In this document: piece by piece, positions 36,145-48,354 of the stretch
Numbering within the stretch: position 1 is the stretch's first letter
Layout: the number at the start of each line of letters is the position of its first letter
DNA from: Apodemus sylvaticus
Taxonomy: Eukaryota; Chordata; Mammalia; Rodentia; Muridae
Direction: 5' to 3'
NCBI RefSeq assembly: GCF_947179515.1
Contig: NC_067473.1
Coordinates: 106,717,282 to 106,781,281, forward strand
DNA: 64,000 bases
The notes under the pieces: generated by a model
What the model saw: the letters and a program-made list of their open reading frames with translations, nothing else
What the model was told of the DNA's origin: nothing
Databases searched by the model: none
Program-made: the position numbers and the translations under genes

Positions 36145-36373
36145 AAAGTGGTGAACTGGACAGTGGTGGTGCATTTCTTTAATCCCAGAACTTGGGAGAC
36201 AGAGGCAAAGAATTTCTGAGTTTGAGGCCAGCCTGGTGTACAGAGTGAGTTTCAGGACAGCCAGGGCTACACAGAGAAACCCTGTCTCAAAAAAAAAAAA
36301 AAAACAAAAAAACCCCAAAAACCTAACAAACAAACAAAAACCCAAGCACAACAACAAAAAAGAAAGTGGTCAA
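36145..36373 (+). mobile_element. B1 SINE, sense, with target duplication
   Basis: The body (36156-36290) reads 'gtggtggtgcatttctttaa', 'atttctgagtttgaggcca' and 'acagagaaaccctgtctc', then a long A-rich tail with (AAAC) variants. AAAGTGGTGAA at 36145-36155 and AAAGTGGTCAA at 36363-36373 are the target duplication with one mismatch. The 'atttctgagt' core is the mouse-type B1 form, which is the main support for placing the sequence in or near Mus. Confidence 0.95.
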
Positions 36374-36893
36374 GCATCCATGTGTTACTACAACCCATTT
36401 GGTGTCTGATGATGTCTCCAAACTGATGATGGAATGGGCAGCCCTTAATGTTCTATTGTATCCACTTGTCTGAATTTTGCAAATTCTTATTCTGTTGAGC
36501 ATTTGTAAGTTGAAGTAGGGAATCTAAGCTAAGTTTACTGTTTATTTAAACATATAAACAAGGGTATCTAATGTATTTGAGTTCCCTTTTACCAAATTAT
36601 ATTGTACAGTGTTACTAATGTGCTCAGTACATCATAAATGATACTGTGACCCTCTCTGGAACTCAATGATGAGCCCATTCTCTGTTAATTAATAAGTAAA
36701 TTTCAAAATGTCAGTGCCACCCACTAATTTATTGGCAGAGTATGAGAAATATGTGGCTTTATGTGCTCTTACATTAATTGCTTTTTTCTCTCTGTTTTGT
36801 CTACTATTTGTGCTCTGTTTTTATTTCTTTCCTATATTGTATCCTTAGTTTTTATTGCTGTACTTCCTTTAGAGGTAATGACAAGTGGCTAAA
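36374..36893. other. Unassigned DNA
   Basis: No recognised feature. Confidence 0.4.
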
Positions 36894-37293
36894 TGTCTTA
36901 GTTAGGTCATCAATGATGTGATGAAACCATGGCCAAAGCAACTTGGAGAGGAAAGGGTTTATTCAGTTTACCCTTCTGCATCACTCTTTATCAATGATAG
37001 AAGTCAGGATAGAAATTCTAAAAGGCCAGAAACCTGAAGGAAAGAGCTGGTGCAAATGTTAGAGAGAGGTGCTGTTTACTTGTTTGTTCCTCATGGCTTG
37101 CTCAGCCTGCTTTGTTTTAAAATCCAGGACCATACATTCAGGGATGGAACCACCCCACATCAACCACTAATTAAGAAAATGCCCTACAGACTTGTTTCTA
37201 TCCAAATCTTATTCTGACATTTTCTCAATTGAGATTACGTCCACTCAGATGACTATAACCTTGTGTCAAGTTGACATAAAATTATCTAGCACA
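36894..37293 (-). mobile_element. MaLR (ORR1-type) solo LTR, antisense
   Basis: On the minus strand it starts 'tgtgctagataattttatgt' followed by 'caacttgacacaagg' and ends 'gacctaactaagaca', giving the TG...CA ends and roughly 400-bp length of ORR1 LTRs. Internal landmarks include the antisense of 'attttctcaattgagatta'. The adjacent 5-bp sequences do not match, so the target duplication has decayed. More diverged than the other two ORR1 loci. Confidence 0.85.
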
Positions 37294-37316
37294 TCATTTC
37301 ACCTTTTTAAGGATTG

Positions 37317-37524
37317 TATTTAAAGATTTATTTATTTTGTGTGTATGTGTGTTTCCTGTGAATCTGTCTGTGTGCTTTGTGCATATTGAGCCTTAGAGAT
37401 CAGAAAAGAGTGTCAAATCTCCTAGAACTGGAATTAGAGATTGTTGTGTGCTCCCACATAAGAGCTGGGAATCAAATCTGGTTCTTTCAGTATTTTTAAC
37501 TGCTGAGCTGTCTCGCCAGCTCCA
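37317..37524 (-). mobile_element. B3 SINE, antisense
   Basis: 'aaagatttatttattttgtg', 'agatcagaaaagagtgtcaa', 'tcctagaactggaattagag', 'gagctgggaatcaaatctgg' and 'gctgagctgtctcgccagct' are the full antisense series of a B3/B2-superfamily SINE of about 208 bp. Confidence 0.8.
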
Positions 37525-38089
37525 TTGCTGCTCTTTAAATAGTTCCCTTCTTGCTCTTGCTTTTGATGTATCTCAAAGGAATTTTGCCCTATTGAGTTCA
37601 TTTTTTGTTTTAGCCATCCACTTCTGAAACAGAGCCTACCCTTGAATGTAATTTGTACACCCAGTGAGACTGCTTTGGAGAAAAATAATTGTTCCATTAC
37701 AAATGGTGGTCAATTGGAGATACCTTTTGGGGTAGGGAAGGAAACCCAAGAAAAATACCACTCTCAGTGCTGGGTTGGGTGGAGTTTTCAAATCTGGATT
37801 GGGTTTTTGCAGGGCCTGTGCATGCTGCCTTAGTGTCTGTGAGTTCATATGTGCACTGGTCTAGAAGACTTACTTTTCTTGTAGTCTTCCATCCCTACTG
37901 GCTCATACAGTATTTCTGTCTCTTCAGTGAAGTTCCTTGAGCTCTGGGTGGTAGGGGATTTGATGGAGAAAGCCTATTTAGGACTGAGTATTCTAAAATC
38001 TCTCAGTCTCTGGACATAGTCTAGTTGTGCATCTGTATGTTAGTTCCCTGATGAATCCCATGTTTGGATGTGCTGCTTTCCATTCACAT
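37525..38089. other. Unassigned DNA
   Basis: Overlapping frames of 60-90 codons occur on both strands, none recognisable. Confidence 0.35.
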
Positions 38090-38242
38090 GCCTTTTAAGA
38101 ATTTGGAAAAAATTAATTCTATGTTCTTTGTTTCATTATTTACTCAAAAGTTAGTTAGCTTCCAATATGTTTCTTTTTATTAATTTTTAGTTTATTTCTA
38201 TTGTGTTCAGAAGTGCTATTCAGTATGACTGCTTTAAGTATA

Positions 38243-38413
38243 ACTGCTATTCTTTCCTTAACTGTGGGAAGAGTAGCTTCTAATCCTTCACTTTCAGCTT
38301 GAATATCAGTCTATGAAGGATACCAAGAAATATCTCTTAGTTACAATAGGTATTTTTAAATCATAGAAATTCAACACATAATTGGGACAAGAAAAGATGC
38401 ATCACTACATAAA
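38243..38413. repeat. Local duplication, copy 1
   Basis: Parallels 38823-38997 with roughly 10-15% differences by eye. It starts 'actgctattctttccttaac' and ends 'atgcatcactacataaa'. Copy 2 sits at the expected L1 position and copy 1 does not, so copy 1 is probably the derived one. Confidence 0.93.
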
Positions 38414-38822
38414 GTGATGCTTTATTACATTTTGTTTTATGCTACACCACAAGATCTCCCTCAGAAAAGATCCTCTATGCTGATGAGACAGTAATCCTTA
38501 CTGATAGGTAGAATGCTCTCTGAATGTCTATGAGGCCTGTTCACTCTAGGGTACAATTTTACTTTGCTGTTTCTTTATTTAATTTTCTGTCTGGGTGATC
38601 TTCCCATTGCTAAAAGTAGGATGTTAAAGTTCTTAAATATGTATTGGAGTTGATCTCTCCCTTCAGAGCTCTTAACATTTGCTTTACACACAGATGGACC
38701 ATGATCTTTGGTGTCTGTGTATTTGAAATGACTCTCTCCTGTTGTGGGGATGGCCCAAATGTTGTCATATAATGACCTTCTCAAAGTCCCTTTTTACTAT
38801 ATTTTATTTAAAATCTATAGCC

Positions 38823-38997
38823 ACTGCTATTCTTTCCTTAACTGTTTGTGGGAAGAGTAGATTCCAATTCTTCACTTTCAGTTTGAATATGAGTCTATCA
38901 CAGATACCAAAGAAAATCTCTTAGTTACAAAAGGCATTTTTAAATCATAGAAATTCAACACATAATTGGGGCGAGAAAAGATGCATCACTACATAAA
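38823..38997. repeat. Local duplication, copy 2
   Basis: Partner of 38243-38413 in the same orientation, 580 bp away. Confidence 0.93.
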
Positions 38998-39149
38998 CAC
39001 TCGACTTTGTGCAAATTAAATTATTTGACTCTTCATAGCTGTTAGTTCTCCTTTCTAATTTTCATTGTCATTTTATTATTACCAGGCACATGTGTAACAT
39101 GACGGCATGTGTGATTTAGTGAACAACTTTTAGAAGGTAGTTCCTAGCT

Positions 39150-39390
39150 CGCACTTTCTTGAGGCAGGGTCTCCTTCACTACTGTGTGCTGTACACACTA
39201 TGGCTGGCATGTGAGGACTCAGGATATTTTCCTTTCTCCACCTCTCATCTTGTTCAAGAAGTGTAGGAATTACAGATGTACATGATGGCCCGCAGCATTA
39301 TTTCTGTGCATTTCAGGACTTGAACTTGACAAGTAGGTTTCAGTGCAAGTGAACACTTCTATTCATTAGGTCATCAAAATGATCTGTGGA
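39150..39390 (-). mobile_element. RSINE1/B4-type SINE relic, antisense
   Basis: 'cttgaggcagggtctccttc' (antisense B1-like half), 'gtaggaattacagatgtaca' and 'ttcaggacttgaacttgaca' follow the antisense B4/RSINE1 layout, ending near 'attaggtcatca'. Confidence 0.5.
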
Positions 39391-40163
39391 TCTTTTTATT
39401 AGTTAATAAGTTTATAGATTAATTTACTTACTCTACATCCTGACTGTAGTTTCCTTTACCACCTTTCATTCCAATCCTTTCCCACACCTCAGTATATCAA
39501 TTTTTTGGTACCCAAAAATGTTTAGTCAACTTTTGACCCTTCTTCTGTAGTTTCCCTAGAAAACGGTTACAGTAACACATAACAGTATGCCAAATTTAAT
39601 GTGACAATGGTACATATTAGAACAGAAAAGGAGAACAGTGAAGTAGAAATCATTTTTGCAAAAACCCTAAAGTCATATACGGTTCTAATACAGTTATTTA
39701 GCAGCTACCCTATGATGGCCTGAGAGAGGGTTTACTAACATTGAAAATTCCCTATATGTAAGGCACATAGACAGCGCCACCTGAAGAATAGCCATGGGAC
39801 ACGTGAGGTGGAACATGCTCAAACCCTGGAAACCTCAGAGTTTGAAACAGCAGGCATATAACTAACTCCTTCCCTGTCTCAATGCCTGCTTTAATGTACT
39901 TAAATATGACCGACAACTAGGTGATCAGAGGCAATGAGTCAAGTAACATAGCACCTGGAATTCATGCCCATGCAGATAGAACACCACCAATTTCCTAGCC
40001 TCAGCCAACAGAATGCATTTATCCCTGAAAACATCCTATTCCCCAAGGTTCATATGGACCCTGTCCTCATGGAATAAGGCACATAAGTTATTTTACCAAA
40101 GTAGTCTAAGATTGGCTATTGTTGCTGAGCTGTAACGCTAGGGAGAGGGATCTTGTCCCCAAG
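39391..40163. other. Unassigned DNA, possibly LTR-derived
   Basis: The part from about 39680 ('gatggcctgagagaggg') to 40163 looks like non-coding regulatory or LTR DNA interrupted by the ORR1 LTR that follows. It could not be assigned to a family, and no frame is recognisable. Confidence 0.3.
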
Positions 40164-40168
40164 CCTTT

Positions 40169-40567
40169 TGTACTGGCTAGTTTTTTGTGTCAATTTGACA
40201 CAGGCTGGAGTTATCACAGAGAAAGGAGCTTTAGTTGGGAAAGTGCCTCCATGAGATCCAGCTGTGGGGCATTTTCTCAATTAGTGCTCAAGGGGGGAGG
40301 GCCCCTTGTGGGTGGTGCCATCCCTGGACTGGTAGTCTTGGGTTCTATAAGAGAGCAGGCTGAGCAAGCCAGGGGAAGCAAGCCAGTAAGAAACATCCCT
40401 CCATGGCCTCTGCATCAGCTCTTGCTTCCTGACCTGTTTGAGTTCCAGTCCTGACTTCCTTTAGTGATGAACTGCAGTGTGGAAGTGTAAGTTCAATAAA
40501 CCGTTTCCTCCTGAACTTGCTTCTTGGTCATGATGTTTGTGCAGGAATAGAAACCCTGACTAAGACA
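40169..40567 (+). mobile_element. ORR1 solo LTR, sense
   Basis: 399 bp from 'tgtactggctagttttttgt' to 'aaccctgactaagaca', matching the ORR1 LTRs at 10.5 and 12.1 kb. The flanks CCTTT (40164-40168) and CATTT (40568-40572) fit a 5-bp target duplication with one mismatch. No internal region remains, so LTR-LTR recombination removed it. Retains 'gggttctataagagagc' and 'caataaacc'. Confidence 0.93.
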
Positions 40568-41059
40568 CATTTATATTTGGACCTTGGACATGCCTGCCTG
40601 GCTAGTTTCCTGTTGCTCACACAGGCTCACATCAGAGGGTTGACTTCCAACATTGCCACCTCTGCAGCCACCATGGGACACAAGACCCTGTTTGCCTTTC
40701 TTGCTCTGGCCTCTGGAACCTCTAGATTTCTTTAATAAGAACTGGAAAATCCCTGGCATTCCTGGACATGCAAGAGCCCCATGGACCCTATTATGCTAAA
40801 GACTTCATGCTCCTTGATTTGGCCTACAGCTACTTCTGACTTCCCAGAGGGAAGGGGCCAACTGCTGACTACAGAACCCACCACATTGGTTCTTTGCCCT
40901 GCCCACTCCGAGGGACATGTGGAAGCACAGCTATACTTCTTTCTATTCAGATCCCTTCTTATGGATATCACTGGAGTGTTTGTGACTCCTTGGCAGTTCT
41001 TCCTAATATATTAAACTAATGGGTTGTATTTCCAATTCATCCTGAAATTGCTTTAGCTC
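40568..41059. other. Unassigned DNA downstream of solo ORR1
   Basis: GC-richer than its surroundings, with overlapping short frames on both strands (for example 40517-40735 and 40781-41014 plus; 40732-40971 minus), none recognisable. Possibly the continuation of the element interrupted at 40168. Confidence 0.3.
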
Positions 41060-41170
41060 AGTTGGTTTGGTTTTGAGACAGTCTTACTCTATATTATTAA
41101 CTGGTCTGGATTTCATTATTTTTCCCAGGCTAGCCTATTACAGTGATCCACCTCCTTCAGGCTTCCACAT
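41060..41170 (-). mobile_element. Old B1 relic, antisense
   Basis: 'ttggttttgagacagtctta', 'cccaggctagcctattacag' and 'gatccacctccttcaggctt' follow the antisense B1 order. Diverged. Confidence 0.55.
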
Positions 41171-41499
41171 TTTGAGACTATATAGGAAGAGATCATTTAA
41201 TTCAGAATTAATATGGAGGTGCACGAACATGAAAATTTTTTCTCACTCTACTTAAAATTCAGGATCTAAATACACACCTCTCAGGACCCCTAGCTTCTGC
41301 TAATCCCTAACCATAGCAATGTATAAAACATCAGTAGCCTAACTTTTATAACATAATGACAACAGACTAATCAAGATATTCTTATTAATTAAAAATTGTT
41401 TTAGATAAATATGCATTCATCAGTTGTACACATACAAAGAAATCTATAATAAGCCTTAAAGAGGTTTCTCCAATGAAACAAGTAAAAGAACTGTCATAT

Positions 41500-41740
41500 A
41501 ATATTAAATGGGGGGTTGTCATTAACACCCAGAATATGAACTATTTCCTTTGCATCTAAAAACCCTCCTACAGACATGATGTGCTAGGATGGGGGAGATA
41601 TCCACGGGGACTCCCTCTACTTTCTCAGAGAAGAGGAAGGAAGGGAAGAATTGTAGGAAGGGGTGACTGGGAGGGGGCCAGTAAGTGGGATGTAAAGTGA
41701 ACCAGTAAAACAAAATAATGATGATGATAATAAAACTCCC
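41500..41740 (+). mobile_element. Lx-type L1 3' UTR fragment, sense
   Basis: 'gagatatccacggggactcc', 'gaggaaggaagggaagaatt', 'gtgggatgtaaagtgaacca' and an A-rich 'aaaacaaaataatgatgatg' tail match the 3' end of Lx-family L1s from memory. Only the UTR is present. Confidence 0.55.
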
Positions 41741-42514
41741 CTTTAATAGAAGCATACATTTCCTTCTCAATTATCACTTTTTTCTCTACTAATTGAGGAT
41801 TTTAATAAAGTGAATTACAGTGAAGGTGAATATGATACCTGCTGATACTTAGAGAAAGTACTCCTCACTGTTCTTTACTGGGTGGGAACCTCCGTCCCAT
41901 CATGCCTCTGGAATATCTCCTTGCCTGAGTGTATGTCTTCCCTGCTTCATTCAGTGCCTTTGCTGGCCTCATGAAGCAAGATGGTTGTCTGCTTGGTAAG
42001 AAGTAGTAGAACTTTACTACTACTTTGCAAAAAACTTTGACAGCACAGTAACCTCTCTAATTCTCTAACAGTGTGTCAGAGGAATGAGGATTTGTGGACA
42101 CATTTACTGGTGGTTAAGTGTGGAGATGGCATCATCTGTACTAAAGCATACAAGCTAAGAGTTCTTTGTAACCATCCAAGGAGGAATGAAAGTCTCTAGC
42201 TTCCTGATAAAGAACTTTGCTCTTGCCCTTCTAGTGTGAAGTCTTAACTAAGCTGAGTGTGAGTAAATTCAGTTACTGTGTCATGATTACTGTATAACAT
42301 TTTTATATCCACTATTCTGTCCACTTATTCTGTTGGCATGGCTGTATTATGCTATACAAATAAAGTACAGCATCATAGTTTCTTTGGGTCCTGGGTCACA
42401 AGCCAATATGCTGCCCTTTTTTTCCTTTCAAGGTCTGCCTAGACTTATGCTTTGGTATAATGATTGAGAATTTTAGTGTGGGCAGCAAGTCATATGGTGC
42501 ACTATTTCCTGGTT
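41741..42514. other. Unassigned DNA
   Basis: No recognised gene or repeat. Confidence 0.4.
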
Positions 42515-42800
42515 TCATTGTTCTAAAAAGATACCTTACTTAAATAACTTAAACAATCATGTTTGTTATAGCTTATAATTCCAGGGCAGACAGTCCATCA
42601 CAGCAGGAAACCATGGCAACTGCAGTGGGAGACTGTTGGTCACATTGCATCTTCAATCCAGAAGTAGAATGATAAATAATTGTGCTCAGCAAGCTTTTTT
42701 CTTTCATGTTCCACGGCACCCCAGTCAAAGAAGTGATACCTCCCACCTGTAGATCGGGTCATCTCACCTCAGTTAAGTTAATCTATAAAATCCCTTACAT
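42515..42800 (-). mobile_element. MaLR LTR relic, antisense (ORR1/MTD-like)
   Basis: On the minus strand: 'gatgcaatgtgaccaacagt', 'gttgccatggtttcctgctg', 'gatggactgtctgccctgga'. These are the second-half landmarks of MaLR LTRs, whose consensus is 'gatgcaatgtgaccagctg...gatggactgtaccctcgaac'. Ends eroded. Confidence 0.7.
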
Positions 42801-43449
42801 ACATTCTATAGTGATTCAAAACCCCAATTAAACAATCAAAGTTAACAAACAAAGGTGTTTTAAATAAATTTCTGAACCTACATAATACATTCTTCCAGCC
42901 TTACGTGAGTTAATAGAATAATCCAATTCCTACTTCTGTATTATTCCAGGAACATTCCACTTCCCATCGTTGCATAGAGACTTCTGAAATATTCAAAACC
43001 ATAGTGATTTATCTTTACCTATCTCACAACTATTCTTATTCCACTTGCGTGCTTGAAGTATAATAGTCCATAATAGAAAGCAACCACCATTTATTTATCA
43101 ACTCTATTTTAAGAGGCAAACTATTGAAACTTTCTTTGTTCTTGGCATGTAAAACATTGATAACTAATACACCATAGATTTAAGACCTTTTAGAAGTCTA
43201 TAGGCTTAGAATGACACACACTGATAGATTAGATCTGGAGTGTGTGACCAACATTTTTAGTGAAATATTGATTTGCTATAAGAATGGTATCTTCGAATAC
43301 ATTTGTCTCTTCACTTTTTCTTGTCTAGACATATATTTCTGGTTTCTAAACACATATACTTGGACATGCTCCTGGATGTACATGTTGAAGCCAAAGAATT
43401 ATTTCTCTAAAACTCTTCACCTTATTCTTCACCTCAGCATTTTGATATA
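42801..43449. other. Unassigned AT-rich DNA
   Basis: No recognised feature. Confidence 0.4.
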
Positions 43450-43622
43450 GGATCTTCAAGCCTATAAGTGACCACAATCTTCATGCATCTACTTTACATA
43501 GAGTGCTGAAATTACAGGAGCAAGTTACCACTTACCGAATATTATTTAGGTGCTGAGGGTTTGAACTCACATCCTCATGCTTGTTTATCAAGTGTTCTTA
43601 CTCACTGAATATCTTCCCAGCC
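43450..43622 (-). mobile_element. RSINE1/B4-type SINE relic, antisense
   Basis: 'gagtgctgaaattacaggag', 'gagggtttgaactcacatcc' and 'gttcttactcactgaatatc' followed by 'ttcccagcc' give the antisense composite SINE order. Confidence 0.55.
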
Positions 43623-44209
43623 AGGAACATATTTTCATCAAGGCTGAAAGTATCTATTTCCATAATCTTTCATTGAACAAGCTATTCCAAGGTGAGGTAT
43701 CTTACTTAGACTTTGGAGCCAGTGCAACTCAGTAACTCATAAGACAGACTTTGGTGCTGTTGTTGAGCACACTATTTTCTCTTTTCATCTCAAAGATCAC
43801 TATTTAATTTCAGAAAATATTGGATATGCTTATAAAACAAAGACATTATTGAGATGAGGTTAAAAGTCTTGAGGTAGGAATATTGTTATTGGGCTTTCTA
43901 CATGAATCCATTCTAACCACAAGGTTCCAGATAAGAATGAGATAGAGGTTTAGTAAGCAATAAAATATTAGGATGGACAGAGGCTAAGAGCCAAAGAGAA
44001 TAGTGTGTTATACCTGCAAAGGACAAGGATATGGATGGCTTTCTGTCATCTTTTGTAATAATTAAGGTCTGCTAATGCTTTATTTTCATTCAGTAAAATA
44101 CCTTTAGAAATTTTGGCCTTCAAATATCCAACAATCATTGTATATTGCTTTAGACCACTTTGTGGTATTTTGTTAAAAATCACAAATATCAGAACCAAAT
44201 GTTCCAGTG
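43623..44209. other. Unassigned AT-rich DNA
   Basis: No recognised feature up to the L1-C insertion point. Confidence 0.4.
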
Positions 44210-44217
44210 TTATTTTT

Positions 44218-44510
44218 TTCTTTTTTTATTGATATATTTTTTATTTACATTTCAAATGATTTCCCCCTTTTTGGGTCCCCACTCCCCGCAAGTCCCATAA
44301 GCCCTCTTCCGTCCCCCTGTTCTTCCATCCACCCCTTCCCACTTCCCTATTCTGGAATTCCCCTATACTCTTGCACTGAGTCTTTCCAGAACCAGGGGCC
44401 ACTCCTCCATTCTTTTTGGACATCATTTAATTTGTGGATTATGTTCTGGGTATTCAAAGTTTCTAGGCTAATATCTACTTATCAGTGAGTGCATACCATG
44501 ATTGATCTTT
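44218..44510 (-). mobile_element. L1-C 3' UTR and A tail
   Basis: Minus-strand purine-rich UTR ending 'ggaaatcatttgaaatgtaa' followed by an A-rich tail. Near-identical UTRs are present in the two young tails at 57.8-59.2 kb, which places L1-C with them. Confidence 0.88.
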
Positions 44511-47500
44511 TGAGACTGGGTTACCTCACTTAGTATGATGTTCACCAGCTCCATCCATTTGTCTAAGAATTTCATGAATTCATTGTTTCTGATGGCTGAA
44601 TAGTACTCCATTGTGTAAATATACCACATTTTTTGTATCTATTCCTCCGTTGAAGGACACCTAGGTTCTTTCCAGCTTCTGGCTACTACAAATAGGGCTG
44701 CTATGAACATAGTGGAGCATGTGTCCTTATTGCATGCTGGAGAATCCTCTGGATATATGCCCAGGAGTAGTATAACAGGATCCTCAGGAAGTGTCATGCC
44801 CAGTTTTCTAAGGAACCGCCAGACTGATTTCCAAAGTGGTTGCACCATCTTGCAATCCCACCAGCAGTGGAAGAGTGTCCCTCTTTCTCCACATCCTCGC
44901 CAACACCTGCTATCTCCTGAATTTTTGACCTTAGCCATTCTGACTGGTGTGAGGTGAACTCTCAGGGTTGTTTTGATTTGCATTTCCCTAATGATTAATG
45001 ATGTTAAACATTTCTTAAGGTGTTTCTCAGCTCTCCGAAGTTCTTCATGTGAAAATTCTTTGTTTAGCTCCATACCCCACTTTTTAATGGGGTTATTTGG
45101 TTCTCTGGGTTCTACTTTCTTGAGTTCTTTGTATATATTAGATATTAGCCCTCTGTCAGATTTAGGGTTGGTGAAGATCCTTTCCCAGTCTGTTGGTTGA
45201 CATTTTGTCCTTTTGATGGTGTCCTTTGCCTTACAGAAACTTTGTAGTTTTATGAGGTCCCATTTGTCAATTCTTGATCTTAGAGCATACGCTATTGGTG
45301 TTCTATTCAGGAACTTTTCCCCTGTGCCCATGTCCTCCAGGGTCTTCCCCAGTCTCTTTTCGATTAGTTTCAGTGTGTCAGGTTTTCTGTGGAGATCCTT
45401 GATCCATTTGGAGCTGAGTTTGGTACAAGGAGATAAGAATGGATCGATGCGCATTCTTCTGCATGCTGACCTCCAATTGAACAAGCACCATTTGTTGAAA
45501 AGACTTTCTTTTTTCCACTGGATGCTTTCAGCTCCTTTGTCGAAGACCAAGTGACTATAGGTGTGTTGGTTCATTTCTGGGTCTTCAATCCTATTCCATT
45601 GATCTGCTTGCCTGATATTGTACCAATACCATGCAGTTTTTATCACTATTGCTCTGTAGTAGAGTTTAAAGTCTGGGATACTGAATGCCCCTGAAGTTCT
45701 TTTACTGATGACAATAGTTTTAGGTATCCTGGGTTTTTTGTTTTCCAGATGAATTTGAGAATTGCTCTTTCTAGCTCTATGAAGAACTGGGTTGGGATTT
45801 CTATGGGGATAGCATTGAATCTGTAGGTTGCCTTTGGCAAGATGGCCATGTTAACTATATTAATCCTGCCAATCCATGAGTATGGAAGAATTTTTCATTT
45901 TCTGAGATCTTCTTTGATTTCCTTCTTCAGAGATCTGAAGTTCTTGTCATATAGGTCTTTCACTTGTTAGGTTAGAGTCACTCCAAGATACTTTATGCAG
46001 TTTGTAGATATTGTGAAGGAGGTCATTTCCCTAATTTCTTTCTCAGTCTGCTTATCCTTTGGATATATAAAGGCTACTGATTTGCTTGCATTGATTTTGT
46101 AGCCAGCCACTTTGCTGAAGCTGTTTTATCAGCTGTAAGAGTTCTCTAGTAGAGTTTTTAGGGGCACTTAAGTATACGATCATATCATCTGCAAATAGTG
46201 ATAGTTTGACTTCTGCCTTTCCAATTTGTAACCCTTTGACTTCCTTATGTTGTCTAATTGCTCTAGCTAGGACTTCAAGAACTATATTGAAAAGATATGG
46301 AGAGAGGGGGCAGCCTTGTCTAGTCCCTGATTTTAGTGAGAGTGCTACAAGTTTCTCTCCATTTAGTTTGATGTAGGCTACCGGTTTGCTATATATTGCT
46401 TTTACTATGTTTAGATATGGGCCTTGAATTCCTGTCCTTTCCAAGACTTTTAGCATGAAAGGATGCTGAAATTTGTCAAATGCTTTTTCAGCATCTAATG
46501 AAATGACCATGTGGTTTTTTTCTTTGAGTTTGTTTATGTAATGGATTGCATTGATGGATTTCAGTATACTGAACCATCCCTGCATCCCTGGGATGAAGCC
46601 TACTTGGTCATGGTGGATGATCGTTTTTATGTGTTCTTGGATTCAGTGGGCAAGAATTTTATTTAGTATTTTTGCATCGATATTCATAAGGGAAATATGC
46701 CTGAAATTCTCTTTCTTAGTTGGATCTTTGTGTGGTTTTGGTATCAGCATAATAGTGGCTTCGAAGAAGGAATTGGGTAGTGTTCCTTCTGTTTCTATTT
46801 GGTAGAAAAGTTTGAAGAGTATTGGTGTTAAGTCTTCTTTGAAGGTCTGATAGAATTCTGCACTGAAACCATGTGGTCCTGTGCTTTTTTTTGGTCAGAA
46901 GCCTATCTATGACCCCTTCTATTTCTTTAGGGGTTATGGGTCTCTTTAGATGGTCTATTTGATCCTGGTTTAATTTTGGTAATTCGTATCTGTCTAAGAA
47001 AATGTCCATTTCCTCCAGATTCTCCAGTTGTGTTGAGTACAGGTTTTTGTAGTAGGATCTGGTGATTTTTTTGAATTTCCTCGGTTTCTGTTGTAATATC
47101 TCCGTTTTCATTTCTAATTTTGTTAATTTGGATACTTTCTCTGTGCTCTTTGGTTAGTCTGGCTAAGGGTTTATCTATCTTGTTGATTTTTTTCAAAGAA
47201 CCAGCTTTTGGTCTTGTTGATTCTTTGTATGGTTCTCTTGGTTTCTACTTGATTGATTTCAGCCCTGAGTTTGATGATTTCCTGTCTTCTTCTCCTCCTG
47301 GGTGAATTAGCTTCTTCTTGTTCCAGGGCTCTCAGTTGTTCTGTTAATCTTCTAGTGTATTAGTGTATGCTCTCTCGAATTTCTTTTTGGAGGCACTCAA
47401 AGCTATGAGTTTTCCTCTTAGCACTGCTTTCATTGTGTCCCATAGATTTGGATATGTTGTGCCTTCATTTTCATTAAATTCTAAGAAATCTTTGATTTCT

Positions 47501-48297
47501 TTCTTTATTTCTTCCTTGACCAAGGTATCATTGAGTAGAGTATTGTTCAGTTTCCATGTGTATGTGGGCTTTCTGTTGTTTTTACTGTTACTAAAGACCA
47601 CTTTTTCTCCATAGTGGTCTGATAGGAGGCATGGGATTATTTCTAACTTCTTATATTTGTTGAGGTCTGTCTTGGGACGAACTATATGATCTATTTTGGA
47701 GAAGGTACCATGAGGTGCTAAGAAAAAGGTATATTCTTTTGCTTTGGAATGAAAAGTTCTATATATATCTGTTAACTCCAATTGGTTCAAAGCTTCAATT
47801 AGTTTCATTGTCTCCCTGTTTCTGTTTTCCTGATCTGTCCATTGGTGAGAGTGGAGTGTTGAAGTCACCCACAATTATTGTGTTAGGTGCAATGTGTGCT
47901 TTGAGATTTAGTAAAGTTTCTTTTATGAATGAGGGCGCCCTTGTATTTGGGGCATAGATGTTCAGGATTGAGAGTTCTTCTTGTTGGATTTTTCCTTTGA
48001 CCAGCAAGTACTGACCTTCCATGTCTCTTTTGATGACATTAGGTTGAAAGTCAATTTTATCTGAAATTAGAATGGCAACTCCGGCTTGTTTCTGGGACCA
48101 TTTGCTTGTAGAATTGTCTTCCAGCCTTTTATTCTAAGGTAGTTTTTGTCTTTGACACTGAGGTGTGTTTCCTGTATGCAGTAAAATGTAGTGTCCTGTT
48201 TACATAACCAGTTTGTTAGTCTATGTCTTTTTATTGGGGAATTGCGTCCATTGATGCTAAGAGATATCAAGGAGTAGTGGTTATTGCTTCCTATCAT
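44500..48297 (-). pseudogene. L1-C ORF2 (endonuclease / reverse transcriptase), broken
   Basis: The start is the ATG at 48297 ('MIGSNNHYSLISLSINGRN'), followed by endonuclease landmarks 'CIQETHLSVKDKNYLRIKGW' and 'NTIIVGDFNTPLSPMDRSG'. Frames then change at about 48067, 47800, 47340 and 46900. The reverse transcriptase fingers and palm follow, with the catalytic FADD motif intact at 46184-46195 (minus strand). Breaks near 46050 and 45646 precede a long C-terminal frame of 335 codons (44639-45646) that carries the cysteine-rich 'LFHCWWDCKMVQPLW' region. The number of breaks rules out a functional product, although individual domains are well preserved. Confidence 0.93.
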
Positions 48298-48354
48298 TTT
48301 TGATTTTAATTTTATATGTGTGTGGTTATCTTCTTTGGGTTTGATGAAAGAAGC

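Larger units (their letters stand above)
38090..38997 (-). mobile_element. Ancient L1 fragment, antisense, with internal duplication
   Basis: From left to right the antisense endonuclease-side landmarks of old L1s appear in order: 'tttatttctattgtgttcag', 'ctgtctgggtgatcttccca', 'taggatgttaaagttc', 'acatttgctttacacaca', and 'cttcactttcagtttgaat' near the right end. A roughly 170-bp stretch of the right end is also present at 38243-38413. All frames are destroyed. Confidence 0.7.

Noticed and set aside
40119..40454. 111-codon frame starting upstream of the solo LTR
   Set aside because: Most of it is ORR1 LTR sequence, and a similar frame appears in the ORR1 5' LTR at 10528-10791. It is a property of the LTR and not of a gene.
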